A stretch of 64,000 bases of DNA from a virus: positions 1-64,000 of IMG/VR virus record IMGVR_UViG_3300036791_000759; one strand, 5' to 3'. Shown here piece by piece: positions 34,451 to 43,560 of the stretch (position 1 is its first letter; every line of letters begins with the position of its first letter). The translations under genes were made by a program, and so were the position numbers. Below the pieces are notes generated by a model, which was given only the letters and a program-made list of their open reading frames with translations, did not search any database and was not told the origin of the DNA.

Positions 34451-35488
34451 TTATGCATTGCGCACGCGCCCTTCGGAGGCCGCATCGAAGATATCCCGTT
34501 CTAGCCGCTCGGCTTCATCCTCCCGGCCCCGGTACTTTCCCCGCGTGCGATCTTCGTAGAACGCAGTGATGTCGCGGTTAGTCCAGATGCGCTTCTCGGG
34601 AGCGCCGCCACCGGGTGTCGCGCGTGATGCGCGGCCAGGTGCAGCAAAATCCTCCAACCTCGGCGGCTGCCCCGTGTCAACGTAGCCATTAGCTCCGTTG
34701 TACGTCTGGGGAGGTGACGAAGGTGGCGGATTGCGGTCGGTGTGCTCTCTCATATACGCTTTGAAGAATCTTCCGGTGCGGTCCGCATCCCCACCAGAAT
34801 AGGCGTGGTTGAGCATCACATAACGTGACACCCCACTAAACGGATCGATCTCCTGTAGCCATTGAATAAAGTTCGGGTCGTGATTGAGCCGTTGCCAATT
34901 TCCATTGGCCAGCTCGGGATCACTATCAAGTTCACGCTCAAGACGGTTTGTCGCCGTCTGCGCCGTCTGTCGGTCCTGCCCGGCGCGCAAGTTCCTGATC
35001 TCACCACGCAGCTCATTCAGCTCAGCCTGAACCTCACCGCGCGCCCAGCGACGCGACGCCTCGATCAGCTCGGGCCCATATGCCTGCTGGTCCTCCTCCG
35101 ACACCGGCGAATACGCTGGCACCGATTCCGGCGCCGGCATCTGTGGTGGCGGCGGTGCCGTCCGCATCGTGGCAATAAGGTTCTCCAGGGACTGGACCTG
35201 CGCCCGCATCTGCGGAATTTCACGATCGTATTTGCCCTGCAGTGTCCGGTAACGCTGCTCCCATTCAGCCGGTGGCTGCGCATCCTGCGCCGGCGGTTCC
35301 TGGATCGGCGGACGCTCGCTGCCCTCCTGCGGCGGCGTTTCCTGCGGCGCCTCACCACCCTCCGGCTGACCACCTTCCTGCTCGGCAATCTGCTTTTGCA
35401 GCTCCTCGGCCTGGCGTGCCCGTCGGCGCACCTGCGGCGGGATCGGCGGTGCGTAAGGATCGACTTCTGTCGTGCGCGGTTCAGCCAT
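34451..35488 (-). CDS. Capsid scaffold protein
   Basis: About 345 residues from the ATG at 35488; the longer frame overlaps the upstream gene. It is Pro/Glu/Gln-rich and disordered over residues 1-75, with a coiled coil (QRYRTLQGKYDREIPQMRAQVQSLENLIATM) and a second helix set (AELNELRGEIRNLRAGQDRQ). A C-terminal basic/acidic helical end may contact the coat protein. Composition and location immediately before the capsid gene identify it as the assembly scaffold. Confidence 0.82.
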   Translation of the reverse strand: MAEPRTTEVDPYAPPIPPQVRRRARQAEELQKQIAEQEGGQPEGGEAPQETPPQEGSERPPIQEPPAQDAQPPAEWEQRYRTLQGKYDREIPQMRAQVQSLENLIATMRTAPPPPQMPAPESVPAYSPVSEEDQQAYGPELIEASRRWARGEVQAELNELRGEIRNLRAGQDRQTAQTATNRLERELDSDPELANGNWQRLNHDPNFIQWLQEIDPFSGVSRYVMLNHAYSGGDADRTGRFFKAYMREHTDRNPPPSSPPQTYNGANGYVDTGQPPRLEDFAAPGRASRATPGGGAPEKRIWTNRDITAFYEDRTRGKYRGREDEAERLERDIFDAASEGRVRNA

Positions 35489-35753
35489 TGAACCGCCTCG
35501 CATGTTCGAGTGACGGTGTTGGCTTACCCTTGCGCGGCCCGGTCGGCCCCGCCTCGGCGATCTCAATAAAGATGATCAGATCACGCAAGGCGCGCGCATA
35601 GCCACAGACATCGGGCGTGCCGGTCTCGACGGCGGCGTTCATAAACTTGCCCATCTGCTCAGTCAGCCCTGCCTTTACCTGCGCCCAGTCACTAGTCGTT
35701 CGCAGATTGAGGATCGCCTCGACGGCGGCTGAACCGAGATTGACAATGCTCAT
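35481..35753 (-). CDS. 90-residue virion-operon protein
   Basis: Helical N-terminal two thirds (VEAILNLRTTSDWAQVKAGLTEQMGKFMNAAVE) with a Cys-containing ALRDLIIFIEIAEAG helix and a polar tail. It overlaps the scaffold start by eight bases and touches the next gene by one. Function unknown. Confidence 0.65.
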   Translation of the reverse strand: MSIVNLGSAAVEAILNLRTTSDWAQVKAGLTEQMGKFMNAAVETGTPDVCGYARALRDLIIFIEIAEAGPTGPRKGKPTPSLEHARRFNG

Positions 35754-36013
35754 CAGAACATCCCACCTCCACCACCATCGAGCCCGGGCAACCCACCCTT
35801 GCCGTAGTGGTTGAAGCTATGTGACAGCTGATTCTCGCCGGTGATGTTCGACATCCCGGCGCCGCGCCGGCCGACGATCGACCCGAGACGCTGGACGTGA
35901 ATCGACTTACCCAGCGGGCGTAGCGCGCCCTTTACCGGCGGCTCCTCGCCCATCATCCCCATCGACCCACCCGACGACAGGTAGACCATCGAGGGCTGCG
36001 AAGAACGCGCCAT
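35753..36013 (-). CDS. 86-residue Gly/Met-rich protein
   Basis: A polar protein with SSGGSMGMMGEE near the start and LPGLDGGGGGMF at the end, and no predicted domain. It sits between portal and scaffold in a string of one-base overlaps, which supports translation. Function unknown. Confidence 0.6.
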   Translation of the reverse strand: MARSSQPSMVYLSSGGSMGMMGEEPPVKGALRPLGKSIHVQRLGSIVGRRGAGMSNITGENQLSHSFNHYGKGGLPGLDGGGGGMF

Positions 36014-36270
36014 CAGCCGCCCTCCTCCGGCCCGACACCACCGACATAAACATCAGTCGTTGGGCGGATAAAATCCGCCGACATATCGATCGCGGAACCC
36101 TTCGGATAGCTCCGATCCGACCCGGTCGGGCCAGTGTCCTCACCATGCGGCGGGCCGCCGCTGATACGGTCAGTTTCGGTATGCACCGAGGTCTGCTTGG
36201 TGCCAGGTGAAGCAGCACTCTTTGGGTAAGTGCGACGTTCGACACCGCTGTCAGGGCTCATCAAGGCCAT
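36013..36270 (-). CDS. 85-residue polar protein
   Basis: The ATG at 36270 follows a good ribosome-binding site (GAGGAGG). The product is Ser/Thr/Pro/Gly-rich and probably disordered (MALMSPDSGVERRTYPKSAA...). Function unknown. Confidence 0.65.
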   Translation of the reverse strand: MALMSPDSGVERRTYPKSAASPGTKQTSVHTETDRISGGPPHGEDTGPTGSDRSYPKGSAIDMSADFIRPTTDVYVGGVGPEEGG

Positions 36271-36280
36271 AGAAACCTCC

Positions 36281-36784
36281 TCACTGCGGAGTTTTGTAGT
36301 ACTTCGACCTGTCTGGCGGAGAATCGTCAGACAAAGTCGGACTGTAAAAATCGCCAAACAAAGTCTTTGGGTATTCGCGACTGCCAGGGAGAACCACGGT
36401 GTTGCCTGGCTCGGCACGCTGAAAGTAATCCTGCAGCGCATCAGGGCCCATCATGTTGGTTGGACCGGGAGTGAACGTCCAATTCTGGCCGTCCTGAGAC
36501 CAATGCCCGCCAACATAACCATCAGCGCTGCTATACTGTGACTGATCAGAAAACGTCGGGTGGTTTGGCTTCTTGAAAGTATCCGGGTAGTGCCCGTTTG
36601 CCGCCGCACCGGCGTCGTTCAAAAACGCGCCGCGCAAATCGTAATCGTAAGTGTCCCCACTCATGTCGCGGTTGTTTTGCGCTGACTGAGCCTGCAGCCA
36701 TTGCTGATACTGCTGCTCCTGATCAGCCGTCAGGGCAGTGTTGTAGCGATCGCTAAAATCGTTGGGATCGTTCGGATCGGCCAT
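36281..36784 (-). CDS. 167-residue conserved phage virion protein
   Basis: Starts MADPNDPNDFSDRYNTALTADQE and has the recognisable block YDYDLRGAFLNDAG ... GHYPDTFKKPNHPTFSDQSQYS, a sequence I know from uncharacterised proteins in podovirus-like operons between portal and capsid. The start overlaps the stop of the metallopeptidase gene. Confidence 0.72.
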   Translation of the reverse strand: MADPNDPNDFSDRYNTALTADQEQQYQQWLQAQSAQNNRDMSGDTYDYDLRGAFLNDAGAAANGHYPDTFKKPNHPTFSDQSQYSSADGYVGGHWSQDGQNWTFTPGPTNMMGPDALQDYFQRAEPGNTVVLPGSREYPKTLFGDFYSPTLSDDSPPDRSKYYKTPQ

Positions 36785-38277
36785 CACTGCGTCACCGTGT
36801 TGACCGGTTGCACCATCGGCTGGTCCTGCGGCATCGGTGGCTGGTTGCCCTGCGCCTGCGCCGCCAGATCAGATGTCGACGTGATCGCCGTCGCCGGCAT
36901 GACCGGAACGGGCATCTGCGACTGCGAAGGCAGCGACGTGTTTGGCATCGCGAAGGGGTCTTGATCGACCGGGGTCAGCGTCACCGGACCCGGCGGCGCA
37001 GACTGGGTGAAGGGATCGTGGCCGACCGGGGTGAGCTGGATCGACGAGCCGGCAGGCGCAGCAAAAGGGTCGTGGTCGACCGAGACCAGGTCGTACTGTT
37101 TGCCAGGAGTCGTCAGGATCGGTTGATGATACGGGGCACTGGGATCGCGGATCAGTTGCTGATTACCCGGCACAAAACCCGGCATGTCCGGTGGATACTG
37201 GTCCCAGTTCTGCCCTTCATATTCTGCCTGAACCTTCCGGGACTGCGTCTCACCGGCAAGATTTTGGTATTTCTGAAATGCGCTATCTTCATCAAGCTCA
37301 AGCGGATACTGTGCAGCAGCCGCTTTCGTCGCCTGGTCATACACATCCGCCGGTAATTTAGAACGAAGCCGATTTAGATTTTCTTGAATACTTGGGTCGT
37401 TATCGCTGTAAACCAATTTTCTCCGCAGGTAATACATCAAGTAATTAGCATCATCCTGACCCAGCGTCTTAGCAGCTTCAGCTTTCGCAGTGTCTTGGCT
37501 TTTCAGCACAGCATCCAACTGGCTGTAATGGCCGGTTGGCAGGAACATTGAATCGCCACCGCCGGGAGCAAACCCCTCAATCTTCTGCACCCCATGCTCC
37601 AACTCGTGCAGTAACGTCGATGTCAGTTCCTGCTCGCTACGGCCGGACGCCAACCGGACCTTGTTGGTCGCAGGGTTGTAGTCAGCCATAAGAGAACCCT
37701 TGTCCTCCCTGGCAGGCAGCGGTGAAACAGTCGCATCCGCCAGCTTTGGGTAAGCCTGATAAAGAGCAGGATGCTGAAGCACGTCGGGGAGCTTGTACTC
37801 CCCGGGACGTAGCGCCAGCGTCTCCGGTGTCCCCGGTCTGGTGTAACCCGAGTCCATCGCACCCGAAGCATGCTTGTAAGGGGCGACGATGACTTTCGGC
37901 GGCACTGCCGGTGTGACATCAAAATTACTACGATTGAGCGCAGCCCCCCGATCGGGCAGCACCCACTGCCACGTCCCGTCAGCCCCGCGAAACCACCCGG
38001 TCTGATAGAAAATATTCTTGTCGGGCACACCCTGCGACGCCAACTGCTTCGCCGCCGTCACCGGCATCCCCGGCCCAACTTGAGTGGGTGGACCGGCAAC
38101 AGTAGCTGTCCCCGCCAATGCCGAAGCCCATGTAGGGGTATCATTAGCACCCGCTGAAGCCACCGAAGTCGGCGGAATCAAAACTGTCGGGCTAACCCGC
38201 GCCGCACCCTGCTCGCCGCCAAACATGACCGGCTGAAGCGCGGTCCTCGGCTGTGTGGGTATGGAGATGCCGCGCAT
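36784..38277 (-). CDS. LPD23-like virion metallopeptidase
   Basis: A 497-residue protein. The central domain has VRLASGRSEQELTSTLLHELEHGVQKIEGFAPGG with the zinc-binding HELEH at residues 224-228, and AGETQSRKVQAEYEGQ later, which supplies a third-ligand-like Glu. This matches the LPD23 peptidase domain of large polyvalent phage proteins. The C-terminus has three DPF-containing repeats (VDHDPF, VGHDPF, VDQDPF) and a Pro/Gln tail. Lying next to portal, it may be packaged in the head and act on host or capsid proteins; the target is unknown. Confidence 0.75.
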   Translation of the reverse strand: MRGISIPTQPRTALQPVMFGGEQGAARVSPTVLIPPTSVASAGANDTPTWASALAGTATVAGPPTQVGPGMPVTAAKQLASQGVPDKNIFYQTGWFRGADGTWQWVLPDRGAALNRSNFDVTPAVPPKVIVAPYKHASGAMDSGYTRPGTPETLALRPGEYKLPDVLQHPALYQAYPKLADATVSPLPAREDKGSLMADYNPATNKVRLASGRSEQELTSTLLHELEHGVQKIEGFAPGGGDSMFLPTGHYSQLDAVLKSQDTAKAEAAKTLGQDDANYLMYYLRRKLVYSDNDPSIQENLNRLRSKLPADVYDQATKAAAAQYPLELDEDSAFQKYQNLAGETQSRKVQAEYEGQNWDQYPPDMPGFVPGNQQLIRDPSAPYHQPILTTPGKQYDLVSVDHDPFAAPAGSSIQLTPVGHDPFTQSAPPGPVTLTPVDQDPFAMPNTSLPSQSQMPVPVMPATAITSTSDLAAQAQGNQPPMPQDQPMVQPVNTVTQ

Positions 38278-38278
38278 C

Positions 38279-40495
38279 TCACTGCACCATCAGGTACTTC
38301 CCCTGCCGCCCAGGACGGGGGTCAGGGACATAGTGATTGCCGTCTGGTGCCATGCGGGCACCGGGAAGCGGCGGCTGACCGGACGGTGCCTGCGGCGGCT
38401 GCGGCGGCTGCGGTGGCTGCGGTGGCTGCGGGCCTGCCGCTGCGGCAGGCCCGATCTGACCGCCGGCCTGGTTGCGCGCCATCGCCTGCTGCGCCTCCAT
38501 CGCCAGCTGTGCCGCCTGCTGTGCCTTCTGCTGCTCGGCCTGCTGCTGCACCGTGTCGTCGTCGGGCACGATGTCGTCGGGCAACCCCAGCCCCTTGGCC
38601 AAGGCACGCAGCACACGACCCCGGCCGACCTCGCCGACAATCTGCGAGTCGAGCGGGTTCATCGTAATCTGGAGGAACTGCAGCTGCTTCTGCTGCTCGG
38701 TCTCTTTTTGCAGCGCCACGACGACGCCATTGACCTCGATCTGCTCGTTACCGGTCAGCAGTCCTGACCGGTCGGTCAGCATGATCATGTCGTAGAGCCG
38801 GTCGAGCACACCGCGCAGCACATCGTCATCGATGTTGGCGGCGACCGTTTGTAAGACCTTCTGAGCGTTGCCCATCAGCATCGAAAGACCGGAAGCGGTG
38901 CGGCCAGCGCCGCCCTTCAAGCTCTCGCCGGTGATGTAGCGCGGGATCGCCGAGATATCGTCGGCGAGGCCCGTCACCGCCTGGTAGATGCCGATCAGCT
39001 CCTGGGCGTTGGACGACGGCTGAAAGAAGGTCACCGGCTCCCGGGTCGAGCCCAACGGGTCCGACAGGATCTTCCAGCGCTTCCAAGGATAGAGATTGTC
39101 TTCGTTAGTCGTCGGGTCGAGGAGTTCAGTATTGACGACAACCTGGGGACCGCTAGCGATCGACATATTGTTGACCAATGCTCGGAGCGTCGCATTAGCG
39201 ACTTCCTGCAGATCTTCAAGGATGTCAGTCAGCCCGTGCCCAGCGACGGTGCCCGGCACCTTCTCAAAACTGGTCAGGTAATAGGGGTGCCGCTGGCGCG
39301 GGCTCGGGCTGATCTGGGTCTTGAGCGTGTGCTGCCCGACGACCCAGCTCTCCACCAGGTAATCCCGATCAAGGTCGGGCACCTGTTGTCGCGCAACACC
39401 GTTCTCCAGGAGCATCCGCCCCTGGATGTGTCCGTGGTACTCGATGCAGTCAATCAGCTGCGAATAGTTCATAAACGGCGATTCGCGGTTGCGCAGCAGT
39501 GCCGCCTCGGTATCCGGCGCGTCGAGCCAGTCTCTGAGGCCATGCGCGTAGTCTTCGAGCGAAGCGAGCACCGCCGCGTTGTTGTAGCCGGGCAGCCCGA
39601 TCAGCGCGTTGAGGTCGGCCCGGGTTAATTTTTTGCGCTCGATGATCTCGGCGCTTTCCAGCGAGACCGCACCGGGATCCCAGTAGAGGTTAAAGGGGTC
39701 AACCCGCTCCCAGAACATCTGCGGGATGTTCTGGATCGACGGTGTGTTGCCCTGCCACTGCAGCTTGGGCACCATCCGAACCGTCGGCCCCTTGATGCAG
39801 GCGAAAGGGTAGAGCGGCAGATCGACCAGGAACTCCGCCAGGGCATCGTAGAAATGCCCCTGCATCAGGATGTCGTCGATCTTGTTAGAGGCGGCCTCGG
39901 CCTGGTTCTGCGCCTGACGCAACGCTGTCTGCTGCGCCTGGTGAACCAGGTTGACGTAGCGCATATGCGCCGAGTCGGGGTCAGGCGGGGTGCCCATCGC
40001 GTGTTGCTGCGCCGCCTCGGACGCGACAACCTGGGCAATCGCCGACATGATCTGTGGCGGGATCGGCGGGTCGGGCTGCGACTCGATCGTCCACGGCCGG
40101 TCGCCCCCAAGATAGACATCACGCAGCAGTGATGTCGCGCCGCGACACTTGACCGCCACCAGGCGAGAATACACCACCGACCCGCCGAACTTTAAAATCT
40201 CCTGGCGCTTATCGGGATCGTATTGACCCTCGAACACACGCTGCGCCCGTAGTAATCTCTGATTCAGGGGATTGTTACCGGTGTTCCGATGATTGCGGAA
40301 CATCTGCCAGCGATTGCGTATGTACTTGGATAGGTCTTCGACTGTCGGTGGACGGTTTCTTTGCGACTGCGCAGCCAGATTGTCGGCGTCTTGTTGATCC
40401 AACTCAGCGGGGGAGACAACGCGCAGGAAGCCCGGCGCCATCCGATTAGCGGCGGGCGGCGAGGAGGAGGTTCTCCCCGGTATCGCCTGCGGCAC
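38279..40495 (-). CDS. Portal protein
   Basis: A 738-residue portal with the expected segments: YIRNRWQMFRNHRNT, LNQRLLRAQRVFEGQYDPDKRQEI, DPFNLYWDPGAVSLESAEII, IEYHGHIQGRMLL, and the long crown-helix part FLQITMNPLDSQIVGEV and LAMEAQQAMARNQ, ending in PPQ repeats. It forms the dodecameric DNA gateway and the head-tail attachment. It is the first gene of the - strand virion operon and is divergent from the terminase genes. Confidence 0.9.
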   Translation of the reverse strand: MPQAIPGRTSSSPPAANRMAPGFLRVVSPAELDQQDADNLAAQSQRNRPPTVEDLSKYIRNRWQMFRNHRNTGNNPLNQRLLRAQRVFEGQYDPDKRQEILKFGGSVVYSRLVAVKCRGATSLLRDVYLGGDRPWTIESQPDPPIPPQIMSAIAQVVASEAAQQHAMGTPPDPDSAHMRYVNLVHQAQQTALRQAQNQAEAASNKIDDILMQGHFYDALAEFLVDLPLYPFACIKGPTVRMVPKLQWQGNTPSIQNIPQMFWERVDPFNLYWDPGAVSLESAEIIERKKLTRADLNALIGLPGYNNAAVLASLEDYAHGLRDWLDAPDTEAALLRNRESPFMNYSQLIDCIEYHGHIQGRMLLENGVARQQVPDLDRDYLVESWVVGQHTLKTQISPSPRQRHPYYLTSFEKVPGTVAGHGLTDILEDLQEVANATLRALVNNMSIASGPQVVVNTELLDPTTNEDNLYPWKRWKILSDPLGSTREPVTFFQPSSNAQELIGIYQAVTGLADDISAIPRYITGESLKGGAGRTASGLSMLMGNAQKVLQTVAANIDDDVLRGVLDRLYDMIMLTDRSGLLTGNEQIEVNGVVVALQKETEQQKQLQFLQITMNPLDSQIVGEVGRGRVLRALAKGLGLPDDIVPDDDTVQQQAEQQKAQQAAQLAMEAQQAMARNQAGGQIGPAAAAGPQPPQPPQPPQPPQAPSGQPPLPGARMAPDGNHYVPDPRPGRQGKYLMVQ

Positions 40496-40549
40496 TTTTA
40501 TGTTCCCCTATGAGTTTATAGGCCCTATAGATATACCACAGGTCAGGAA
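40496..40549. promoter_or_regulatory. Divergent promoter region between virion and terminase operons
   Basis: A 54-base gap between the portal start (-) and TerS start (+) contains motif B TATAG-GCC-CTATA at 40517-40529 and AT-rich flanks. It must hold promoters for both directions, with the palindrome placed to control both. Confidence 0.65.
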
Positions 40550-41155
40550 ATGCGCAATACCCCAGGAAATTCGCGCGTGAATGGCTCCTCAATCGACGCC
40601 CTGATCGACGAAGTTATCGTGCTGGATGACAACCCGGCAGTCGATGACGCGCTGATCCTCAAACTACAATATGACCTGGCACTGCAGCTCCACCCATTTG
40701 ACGAGATCGCCATCCGCTACGGGCTCAGAACACCGGAGCGGCTTTACAAATATCTCAAGGGCCACCCCAACATCGTCGCCGGTGTAAAGAAGCTCCGCGC
40801 CAACCTCGAAAGCGAAGAGGGTGTCGAAGCCCGGGTGCGCCTAAAAGCCCTCGCCGCCACCGAGAACCTCATCATCCCCACCGCGTCGATCGCCGCCGAT
40901 CCCCGGATCCCGGCGCAGCAACGGATCGATGCGTTTAAGCAGCTCAACCGCGTCGGCGGTGTCGATGGCAGTCAGGCCGCCAATAAAAACGCCAGCACGA
41001 TCGGCGCAAACTTTGTTCTTAATATTCACTTCCGCAACGGTAGTGACGAAACCATCGTTGCTACGGTAGCACCCCCCGACGAACCTCGTAAGACCACAAG
41101 GTCACCAACCCTCGAAGACGATGATGATCCAGAGTTCGAGGACGAGGACATCTAG
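40550..41155 (+). CDS. Terminase small subunit-like protein
   Basis: A 201-residue protein immediately before TerL. The central HTH-like region (FDEIAIRYGLRTPERLYKYLKGHPNIVAGVKKL) could recognise DNA, followed by a helical oligomerisation part and a strongly acidic tail (DDDDPEFEDEDI). This layout is typical of TerS proteins. A motif A palindrome lies within the gene at 41058-41072. Confidence 0.75.
   Translation: MRNTPGNSRVNGSSIDALIDEVIVLDDNPAVDDALILKLQYDLALQLHPFDEIAIRYGLRTPERLYKYLKGHPNIVAGVKKLRANLESEEGVEARVRLKALAATENLIIPTASIAADPRIPAQQRIDAFKQLNRVGGVDGSQAANKNASTIGANFVLNIHFRNGSDETIVATVAPPDEPRKTTRSPTLEDDDDPEFEDEDI
41058..41072. promoter_or_regulatory. Motif A site inside coding sequence
   Basis: TTGCTACGGTAGCAC is read as ATVAP near the 3' end of the TerS-like gene, about 85 bases before the TerL start. 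Confidence 0.5.
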
Positions 41156-43351
41156 GTGGAATACGTTCCACCACCCACCGTCGAAGCCTTTATGCGGGAC
41201 ACGCACCGCATCCGCGTCATCGTCGGGCCCTTGGGCTCCGGCAAGACGATGGGTTGTATTATGGAGCTGGTGCGCTGGGCCTGTGCCCAGCCGGCGTGGA
41301 ACAAGACGCGCTATACCCGCTTCGCCCTCATAAGAAACACCCTGCAACAACTCCGCCAGACCGTGCTCGCCGACGCGGTGAGCTATCTCCAGGGTGTGGT
41401 GCATTTCTACACCACCGACTCGACCCTGCAGCTGCGATTAAATCTCCCCGACGGGACGCATGTCCACTCGGACTGGCCGCTCATCCCGCTCGACAGCAAG
41501 GAAGACGTTCGGCGCTTGCTATCCATGCAACTCACCGGCGCCTACATCAACGAGCTGCGCGAAGTCCCGTTTGACATCATCCGGCCGCTGCTTGGTAGGT
41601 GCGGCCGCTACCCCTCCAAGGCAATGGGCGGCGCCGCCAAGCGCGGGATCATCGCCGATACCAACCCGTGGGACACCGACGCGCCCTACCACGACCGTCT
41701 GGTGCTCAATCCCCACCCGGCGTGGAAGCTCTTTCACCAGCCCTCGGGTCTGAGCCCCCTGGCGGAGAACATCGAAAACCTCGCCGAGGGTTATTACGAC
41801 GAGCTGATGGACGATAAGGATCTCGACTGGGCAGCGGTCCACGTCGAATCGCAGTGGGGCACGTCCAACGCCGGCCAGGCGGTTTTTAGAAAGAGCTTTC
41901 ACGCCCCCAGCCACGTCCGCGACATGAAGGTGGTGGTCAACCCGGCCAAGCCGATCATGGTTGGTCTCGATTTTGGCCGCACCCCCTGCGCGGTCATTGG
42001 CCAGCACGACAATTACGGCCGCGCGATCATCATGAAGGAGGTGGTCACCGAGGGGATGGGGCTCATCCAGATGGTGGAGGAGCACCTCAAACCAGTCCTC
42101 TTAGCGCCACCCTTTGCCGGAAAGCGAGTTTTTATCGTTGGCGACCCCGCCGGCCGGGCACGCAGCCAGGTCTCCGAGTCGACCCCGTTTGACGATCTCA
42201 ATGATCTCGGGTTTCTGGCTTATCCGGCATCGACCAACGCGATCGACGCACGTTTGACTGCTGTCGAGAAGCTGATGCGCTCGACAATCATGGAGCAGCC
42301 GGCGCTGCAGATCTCGCGCGAGGGCTGCCCCATCCTGGTGCAGTCCCTCGGAAATAAATATCGCTATCGCCGCCGGCGCGACGGCCAGCTCGACGATCTG
42401 CCCGACAAGCAGCACCCGTGGTCGGACGTATGTTTTGTCGCCGGGACACCGATCGCGACGCCTATGGGCGATGTACCCATCGAGACACTGCGTCCCGGCC
42501 ATCTAGTAGCAACGCCGGCCGGGGCGCGCCGGATCGAAGTCACTGGCGCCCGCGAAGTGGCCGTTACGGTGGAAGTTAAATTAAGCGACGGACGCACTGT
42601 GCGCTGCACGCCCGAGCACCCGTTTGCCTGTCAAGGGCAGTGGGTTCCGGCATTCATGCTCCGGCAGGGAGACGTATTAGAATGCCAACAACGAAACAGA
42701 AGTTCCTCGGTAAATGGTATTACCGATACGGCGGTAACCAATACTTCTGGAACAAAAACGGCGGCAAATCGACCTCGCTGCACCGGGCCGTCTGGGAACA
42801 CCATAACGGACCGCCTCCGCCAGGCTGCCACGTCCATCACAAGGACGGTGACCCAGCTAACAACGACATTGCCAACCTGGAAATTTACACGGCTAGCGAC
42901 CACGCCCGCAAACATTGGGCCGGCACTATTCCAGAGGAGTTTACCTGCGTTCGCTGTGGGAAGCCCTACAAGGTCATTGCTCAAGCCCGCAAGCGGGGGT
43001 TCTGCTCACCGTATTGTCAATCCAGGACACGACTCGAAAGCGGGATCGACCACGAAGCCAGGATCTGCGTCCAATGCGGCGTACCTTTTTTCGTCAACAA
43101 ATACACCCCGATTAAAACCTGTTCCCGTCGTTGCGGAACTAAAATATCTGCAAGAAAGCGTAATAGTAATAAATCTAAGAGTAGCTAACACTCATTGCTA
43201 TTATGCCAACTCATTACTTGTTCATAACTGTGACGCCCTACAATACTTCTGTTTAGGCACCCAGTCTAACTACACCGCGCGGGTCATGCGGCGCGACCGG
43301 CCGCGTGTCACCCAATCCCGAGAACTCGTCACCGCCGCCGGGTGGACCTGA
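41156..43351 (+). CDS. terL: Terminase large subunit interrupted by an intein
   Basis: A 731-residue precursor; removing the intein (residues 426-691) leaves about 465 residues. The N-terminal ATPase has Walker A GPLGSGKT (residues 24-31), the Q-like motif IRNTLQQLRQT, and Walker B-like AYINELREV. The RNase H-like nuclease has VGLDFGRTP (Asp near 271) and VGDPAGRARSQ. The spliced extein reads SDV + CDALQYF, where the last catalytic Asp of the nuclease lies. The GTG start directly follows the TerS stop. It packages the genome into proheads. Confidence 0.92.
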   Translation: MEYVPPPTVEAFMRDTHRIRVIVGPLGSGKTMGCIMELVRWACAQPAWNKTRYTRFALIRNTLQQLRQTVLADAVSYLQGVVHFYTTDSTLQLRLNLPDGTHVHSDWPLIPLDSKEDVRRLLSMQLTGAYINELREVPFDIIRPLLGRCGRYPSKAMGGAAKRGIIADTNPWDTDAPYHDRLVLNPHPAWKLFHQPSGLSPLAENIENLAEGYYDELMDDKDLDWAAVHVESQWGTSNAGQAVFRKSFHAPSHVRDMKVVVNPAKPIMVGLDFGRTPCAVIGQHDNYGRAIIMKEVVTEGMGLIQMVEEHLKPVLLAPPFAGKRVFIVGDPAGRARSQVSESTPFDDLNDLGFLAYPASTNAIDARLTAVEKLMRSTIMEQPALQISREGCPILVQSLGNKYRYRRRRDGQLDDLPDKQHPWSDVCFVAGTPIATPMGDVPIETLRPGHLVATPAGARRIEVTGAREVAVTVEVKLSDGRTVRCTPEHPFACQGQWVPAFMLRQGDVLECQQRNRSSSVNGITDTAVTNTSGTKTAANRPRCTGPSGNTITDRLRQAATSITRTVTQLTTTLPTWKFTRLATTPANIGPALFQRSLPAFAVGSPTRSLLKPASGGSAHRIVNPGHDSKAGSTTKPGSASNAAYLFSSTNTPRLKPVPVVAELKYLQESVIVINLRVANTHCYYANSLLVHNCDALQYFCLGTQSNYTARVMRRDRPRVTQSRELVTAAGWT
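42431..43228 (+). other. TerL intein
   Basis: A 266-residue intein starts CFVAGTPIATPMGDVPIETL (block A) and has CTPEHPFACQGQWV (block B). It ends INLRVANTHCYYANSLLVHN before extein Cys (blocks F and G), so all splice residues are present. The 170 codons between blocks B and F are low-complexity Ser/Thr/Pro/Arg with no endonuclease in frame; that DNA encodes an HNH protein in another frame. Insertion is at the TerL nuclease active-site loop. Confidence 0.93.
42682..43188 (+). CDS. HNH homing endonuclease nested out of frame in the intein
   Basis: A 168-residue protein in the -1 (+2) frame relative to TerL. From the ATG with an upstream AGGGAG it reads MPTTKQKFLGKWYYRYGG, then an HNH domain (LHRAVWEHHNGPPPPG, CHVHHKDGDPANNDIANLE, DHARKHW). 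Two zinc ribbons follow (CVRCGKPYK...FCSPYC and CVQCGVPF...CSRRC), and it ends in a basic Ser/Lys tail. The first ORF Met lies 42 bases further upstream, but the chosen start fits the ribosome-binding site. It overlaps the intein through block F coding DNA. Confidence 0.88.
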   Translation: MPTTKQKFLGKWYYRYGGNQYFWNKNGGKSTSLHRAVWEHHNGPPPPGCHVHHKDGDPANNDIANLEIYTASDHARKHWAGTIPEEFTCVRCGKPYKVIAQARKRGFCSPYCQSRTRLESGIDHEARICVQCGVPFFVNKYTPIKTCSRRCGTKISARKRNSNKSKSS

Positions 43352-43554
43352 TGTTTACCGTCACCAAACAGATGCGCCAGGAACTGCGGAAGCAGGTCGG
43401 CGACATCATGCGCGGCGAGCGCAAGCTAGCACGCCCGCTGCGGATCCCGACCTATCTCGGCGGGGATTTTGTCAGGCCGGGGAAGAACCCGCGCTCGACG
43501 GAAGCCCTGCTCAACCCCGTCGACCCTAAACCGGGCCCGCCAATGGAGGACTGA
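43351..43554 (+). CDS. 67-residue protein after TerL
   Basis: The ATG overlaps the TerL stop (TGATG). The product is basic (MFTVTKQMRQELRKQVGDIMRGERKLARPLRIP) with a Pro-rich end. No family recognised; co-translation with TerL suggests a small packaging or assembly role. Confidence 0.65.
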   Translation: MFTVTKQMRQELRKQVGDIMRGERKLARPLRIPTYLGGDFVRPGKNPRSTEALLNPVDPKPGPPMED

Positions 43555-43560
43555 ACAACG

